Below, one piece after another: positions 61,273 through 64,000 of a stretch of DNA of 64,000 nucleotides. Positions within the stretch are counted from its first letter, which is position 1. The number at the start of each line of letters is the position of its first letter. The stretch is taken from contig NZ_JABVZR010000003.1 in assembly GCF_017163935.1 (NCBI RefSeq), forward strand, positions 124,001 to 188,000. Reading direction: 5' to 3'. Source of the DNA: Novosphingobium terrae. GTDB taxonomy: Bacteria > Pseudomonadota > Alphaproteobacteria > Sphingomonadales > Sphingomonadaceae. The position numbers were made by a program, and so were the translations under genes. The notes below the pieces were generated by a model. It was not told where the DNA came from. It did no database searches and saw nothing but the letters and a program-made list of their open reading frames with translations.

Positions 61273-63456
61273 TCAGGCCACTTCGGCCATCGAACCGCCC
61301 GCTTGCGCGCAGGCCGCCTCGGCGGGCTCAACCGCGTCCGGCTCGTCTTCGCCCGCACCATCGCCTTGGCTGTCATGCTCCCGGCCATCGTGGTGCTGGT
61401 CATCATCATGCTCGCCATCGTGGGCGTGACCATCATGATCATCGTCACCAGAGGCATCGCCGTCCTGACGCTGATGATGATCATCGCCGCCATCATCATC
61501 GCCGGCGCCGGCCTGAGCGACCGGCTCCGTGAAGGTGAAGAACGGCGGCAGCCAGGCGAGCGCACGCTCCTTGATCGCCGGTTCGACGATTGCCTCCCCG
61601 CTGCACAATTTGGCCGCAGCGCTCGACAGCTCGCTCTTCTTCGAGGTGGCATAGCGCCCGGGCATGGTCGGATCGATCGTGCCCAGGATCGAGAGAATGC
61701 TCGACTTCTTGAGGCGATCGAAGAAGCGCTCCGCGCCCGGTCGCCAATGCTGCGCGGGATCGATGCCGATCAAGGCGCCCAGCTGGGTCTGGAAGGGGTT
61801 CTTGAAACCACCGTCCATCAGACTGGCGCGCAGGCTCTGGCTGACGGCAAAGCCGAGCCAACTCGCCTTCATGTCATCGTCGAGCGCCCGGAAGGCGAGG
61901 AAGGAGGCAAACTCATCATGCTCGCGCGCCCAGACCGTCTCCAGCCCCTCCTTGATTCCGGCAAGCTCCCCTGCCGCGTCCCCCTGGGGAATGTCCTTGA
62001 GGCCCGCAGGGTCATAGCGATCGGTGATGCGGATCGAGCAGCCCGACCCGTCATAGCCCAGATGGCCGGCATGGCTGCGGCAGAGGGTGAAGATCGCGAG
62101 GTCGAGCGCGAGCGCCGGGTTCAGCGCAACATGGAGCGCGAGGATATCTCGGCGATCCTTGGCCAACTGCTCGATCAAGGCCCGGGGATAGGGCTCATTG
62201 GCCGGATCCTCGTTGGCTTTGTCGGAGGAACCACTGGCGGCGCCGCCCTTCGCCCCTGCACCCGCCGCGCGCGGCTTGACGCTGGTGTAATAGTGGGGCG
62301 AGAGCATCGGCGCGCCATCCTCATCGAGGATCATGAAGGCGCCGATATGGGGCCGGTCCTCATCGGGGATAATTTCCGCGCCGCGCGCGAGGCCTTCACG
62401 CTCCCGCGTCAGGCCCTCCATCTCCTCCTCGATCCGATCGTACTCGCTGTGATCCCCGGACTCTTCGCCCGCTTCAATCGCCTCCTCGCTCGCCACTTCG
62501 AGCTCGGCCAGCTTCTCGTCGATCTCGGCGATCCGTGCCACAGCCTCCGCCGAGGGATCTTCATAACGGGGATAGTAGTGGTGCAGACCTTCACTCGCCT
62601 GCCACCCGACCTGCGTTGCAAGCAGCGGCTTGACCCAGCCCAGCTTGGTCCCGAGCACCGCGATCTCGGCCTCATGGGTCAGTTTGTTCATCGCCATCTC
62701 GCGCAGGAGGTCACCATCGACCCAGCACCCCTCGCCGGCGCTGGCAAAGAGATCGCGCTCGATCCGGCCGCCGCCGCCGACGTAATCGGCTTCGCCCACC
62801 AGCAGCGCGATCGGGTTGTCGCCCTCGATGCTGGCAGCCGCGATCGCCCGGCGAATGGCGTCGGGATTTTTCGCCTGCCAGGTTCCGCTGACGCTTTCCC
62901 AGACCGCGAGCTGGCGGGTGTGATCGCTGGTCGAACCATAGGCCGCCGCGACATCGAGTGTGATCTCGTCGTCGGAGAGCGCGGCGAAAATCGGGGGCGC
63001 AAGATCGGCAAGGCGCAGGCGCCCGTTCACATGGCGCACCGTCACGCTGAAGCGCCGCGCGACATCTTCAACGCTCGCGCCATCGGCGACGATATCGCGG
63101 TAGGCGGTGCATTCCTCGGCCGGGCTCATGTTTTCGCGGATGAGGTTCTCGATGAGGCTGATCTCGCGCATGGCCGCGCCCTCGTCGCCATAGATCTTGA
63201 CCTCGACGGCATGGTCCTTGGGCAGCGTTCCCGCTTCGATCAGCTGGCCGATGGCACGCCAGCGCAGACCGCCGGCATGGACGGCATATTTCGTCTTGCG
63301 GGGTGTCGCGGGGCTGACGATCAACGGATGGATCAGCCCGTGCTCGGCAATGGATGCCGCGATCGCGGCAATGTGGCGCTCGGGGATGCGCTTGCGCACA
63401 TTGATGTCGGAGAGGATCAGCTTGCCGTAGGGGATCGTGGTGGTGACATTGGTCAT
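61273..63456 (-). CDS. ParB-like nuclease/partition-domain protein with His/Asp-rich tail
   Basis: 727 residues from ATG 63456. ParB N-terminal domain at about 5-105 (IPYGKLILSDINVRKRIPER, AAIAASIAEHGLIHPLIVSP, AMREISLIENLIRENMSPAE). HTH region near 115-170 (GASVEDVARRFSVTVRHVNG). A long alpha-helical middle follows, then from about 650 to 705 a tail made almost wholly of Asp, His and Gly. Plasmid-borne proteins of this size are common in sphingomonads and lack a ParA partner nearby, as here. Role in stability or transfer is unproven. Confidence 0.82.
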   Translation of the reverse strand: MTNVTTTIPYGKLILSDINVRKRIPERHIAAIAASIAEHGLIHPLIVSPATPRKTKYAVHAGGLRWRAIGQLIEAGTLPKDHAVEVKIYGDEGAAMREISLIENLIRENMSPAEECTAYRDIVADGASVEDVARRFSVTVRHVNGRLRLADLAPPIFAALSDDEITLDVAAAYGSTSDHTRQLAVWESVSGTWQAKNPDAIRRAIAAASIEGDNPIALLVGEADYVGGGGRIERDLFASAGEGCWVDGDLLREMAMNKLTHEAEIAVLGTKLGWVKPLLATQVGWQASEGLHHYYPRYEDPSAEAVARIAEIDEKLAELEVASEEAIEAGEESGDHSEYDRIEEEMEGLTREREGLARGAEIIPDEDRPHIGAFMILDEDGAPMLSPHYYTSVKPRAAGAGAKGGAASGSSDKANEDPANEPYPRALIEQLAKDRRDILALHVALNPALALDLAIFTLCRSHAGHLGYDGSGCSIRITDRYDPAGLKDIPQGDAAGELAGIKEGLETVWAREHDEFASFLAFRALDDDMKASWLGFAVSQSLRASLMDGGFKNPFQTQLGALIGIDPAQHWRPGAERFFDRLKKSSILSILGTIDPTMPGRYATSKKSELSSAAAKLCSGEAIVEPAIKERALAWLPPFFTFTEPVAQAGAGDDDGGDDHHQRQDGDASGDDDHDGHAHDGEHDDDQHHDGREHDSQGDGAGEDEPDAVEPAEAACAQAGGSMAEVA

Positions 63457-63550
63457 GACTGGATACTCGCGTTTTGCAAGCGAGGTCCGTTTCAAAGGCT
63501 CTTTTCGCCCAGGGGACCTCACCCCCCTCCTCCCCCCTCTCCTTTCCTGC

Positions 63551-63570
63551 GCGCGGGGCTCGCCCCGCGC
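63551..63570. terminator. strong GC hairpin upstream of ParB-like gene
   Basis: GCGCGGGGC, loop TC, GCCCCGCGC: a perfect 9-bp stem in the gap between the divergent ParB-like and AbiEi genes. No U-tract; could equally be a DNA-level signal. Confidence 0.4.
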
Positions 63571-63640
63571 TGACGGCGCGGCACGCCTCGTCCGCCCGCC
63601 ACCGGCCGCGCCGGCTTCGCCGGGTTTGAAAGTGTTTTAA

Positions 63641-63709
63641 AAAGCTAAGTCCAGCTTTAGAATGGATCAGTTTTGCAAACTTGATGTTGGTTTAAATTTC
63701 TGCGATAAT
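63641..63709 (+). promoter_or_regulatory. predicted promoter and inverted repeat before AbiEi gene
   Basis: TTGATG (63681-63686) and GATAAT (63704-63709), 17 nt apart, end 7 nt before ATG 63717, so the mRNA would be leaderless or nearly so. AAAGCT (63641-63646) and AGCTTT (63653-63658) form an upstream inverted repeat, a candidate operator; AbiEi antitoxins repress their own promoter. Confidence 0.5.
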
Positions 63710-63716
63710 CCGCAGC

Positions 63717-64000
63717 ATGTCTTATCATTCGCGAGGAAAGTTAAACCAGCTCCAGCAGCTGCCCGACGGGGCTCTGGTCGATGCTGCATGGCTTGAGGGC
63801 CATGGCTACTCCTCCTCCCTGCGCCACCAATATGTGAAGGCAGGATGGCTCCATCAGCCCGCCGCGCGGGTCTACCGCAGGGGCAATGGGCCGCTGACCT
63901 GGCAGCATGCGATCATATCGCTGCAGAATTTCCTGGATCTGGACCTCACGATCGGCGGCCGCACCGCGCTGGAGGAGCTGGGCTACGGGCACTATCTGGG
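63717..64000 (+). CDS. type IV toxin-antitoxin AbiEi-family antitoxin (cut by window edge)
   Basis: 94 residues visible from ATG 63717, open at the window end. LPDGALVDAAWLEGHGYSSS, LRHQYVKAGWLHQPAARVYR form the N-terminal winged helix of AbiEi_3-type antitoxins, and PLTWQHAIISLQNFL, LTIGGRTALEELGYGHYL begins the C-terminal domain. An AbiEii nucleotidyltransferase toxin gene is expected next, beyond the window. Acts in plasmid stability and phage abortive infection. Confidence 0.85.
   Translation, partial: MSYHSRGKLNQLQQLPDGALVDAAWLEGHGYSSSLRHQYVKAGWLHQPAARVYRRGNGPLTWQHAIISLQNFLDLDLTIGGRTALEELGYGHYL

Noticed and set aside
61303-63573. 756-codon plus-strand frame opposite the ParB-like gene
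   Set aside because: Antisense shadow of a protein with a clear ParB domain.
1-64000. tRNA or rRNA genes
   Set aside because: I looked for tRNA-like cloverleaf ends and T-loop GTTCGAATC patterns and rRNA landmarks and found none convincing; a tRNAscan-SE run would settle it.

Overview
The window looks like a sphingomonad-type alphaproteobacterium (Novosphingobium, Sphingobium or Sphingomonas). It is GC-rich. It carries a TonB-dependent receptor of the kind expanded in that group, and many SDR, MFS, EamA and aromatic-catabolism genes. Its conjugation block (MobF relaxase, TraD-like coupling protein, DUF736, DUF2493, DUF1173, DUF3768, DUF6927, ArdC, ParB-like) matches what is commonly seen on sphingomonad plasmids. 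The genus is inferred from gene content only.

1-9.4 kb: small-molecule metabolism and regulation. A plus-strand run holds an MFS tail, an SGNH hydrolase, an aldo/keto reductase, an alpha/beta hydrolase, a CGNR regulator, a cyclase-family hydrolase and a 3-hydroxyisobutyrate-dehydrogenase-like enzyme. A minus-strand run follows (NAD epimerase, an ABM-GNAT fusion, an EamA exporter), then GFA and Nudix genes. 9.4-16.3 kb: a scarred region. Remnants of a VirD4/TraG coupling protein and of a DUF3363-type relaxase flank a frameshifted SDR, a LysE exporter and a LysR regulator. An IS3 transposase fragment and two pieces of what look like one MFS gene, in swapped order, lie next to an intact AraC/SDR pair. 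16.4-26.2 kb: acetyltransferase and azoreductase, MocR, CGNR, an ABM plus DapF-like pair, two envelope proteins, MFS and EamA exporters and a GlxA/FtrA regulator.

26.3-39.3 kb: the catabolic heart. A MarR regulator and a TonB receptor converge. A tightly coupled plus-strand operon follows: VOC protein, HpaB-type flavin monooxygenase, flavin reductase, RibF-like FAD synthetase, second flavin reductase, aldehyde dehydrogenase, HpaH hydratase and HpaI aldolase. A LysR regulator and a DHA2 exporter follow. The likely scheme is outer-membrane uptake, FADH2-dependent ring hydroxylation with its own reduced-flavin and FAD supply, then the lower part of a 4-hydroxyphenylacetate-like meta pathway to a keto acid and an aldehyde. 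The ring-cleavage dioxygenase and the isomerase/decarboxylase steps are not visible here. 39.3-42.8 kb holds two more exporters and a broken zinc-ribbon gene.

43-64 kb: a conjugative-plasmid or ICE block. The relaxase TraI, the coupling protein TraD and a small ribbon-helix-helix-like protein are on the minus strand. Just beyond them, a 17-base motif occurs in two inverted copies and is a candidate oriT or operator. From 49.7 to 53.1 kb lie small plasmid genes and unusually structured non-coding DNA, including two copies of a nested hairpin whose stem changes are compensatory and a 33-bp near-perfect palindrome. From 54 to 56.4 kb runs a resolvase-like protein/DUF1173 operon with a strong promoter inside a 13-bp inverted repeat. 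From 56.4 to 63.5 kb runs a minus-strand series of small conserved-looking genes ending in ArdC and a ParB-like protein with a His/Asp-rich tail. The window ends inside an AbiEi-type antitoxin gene.
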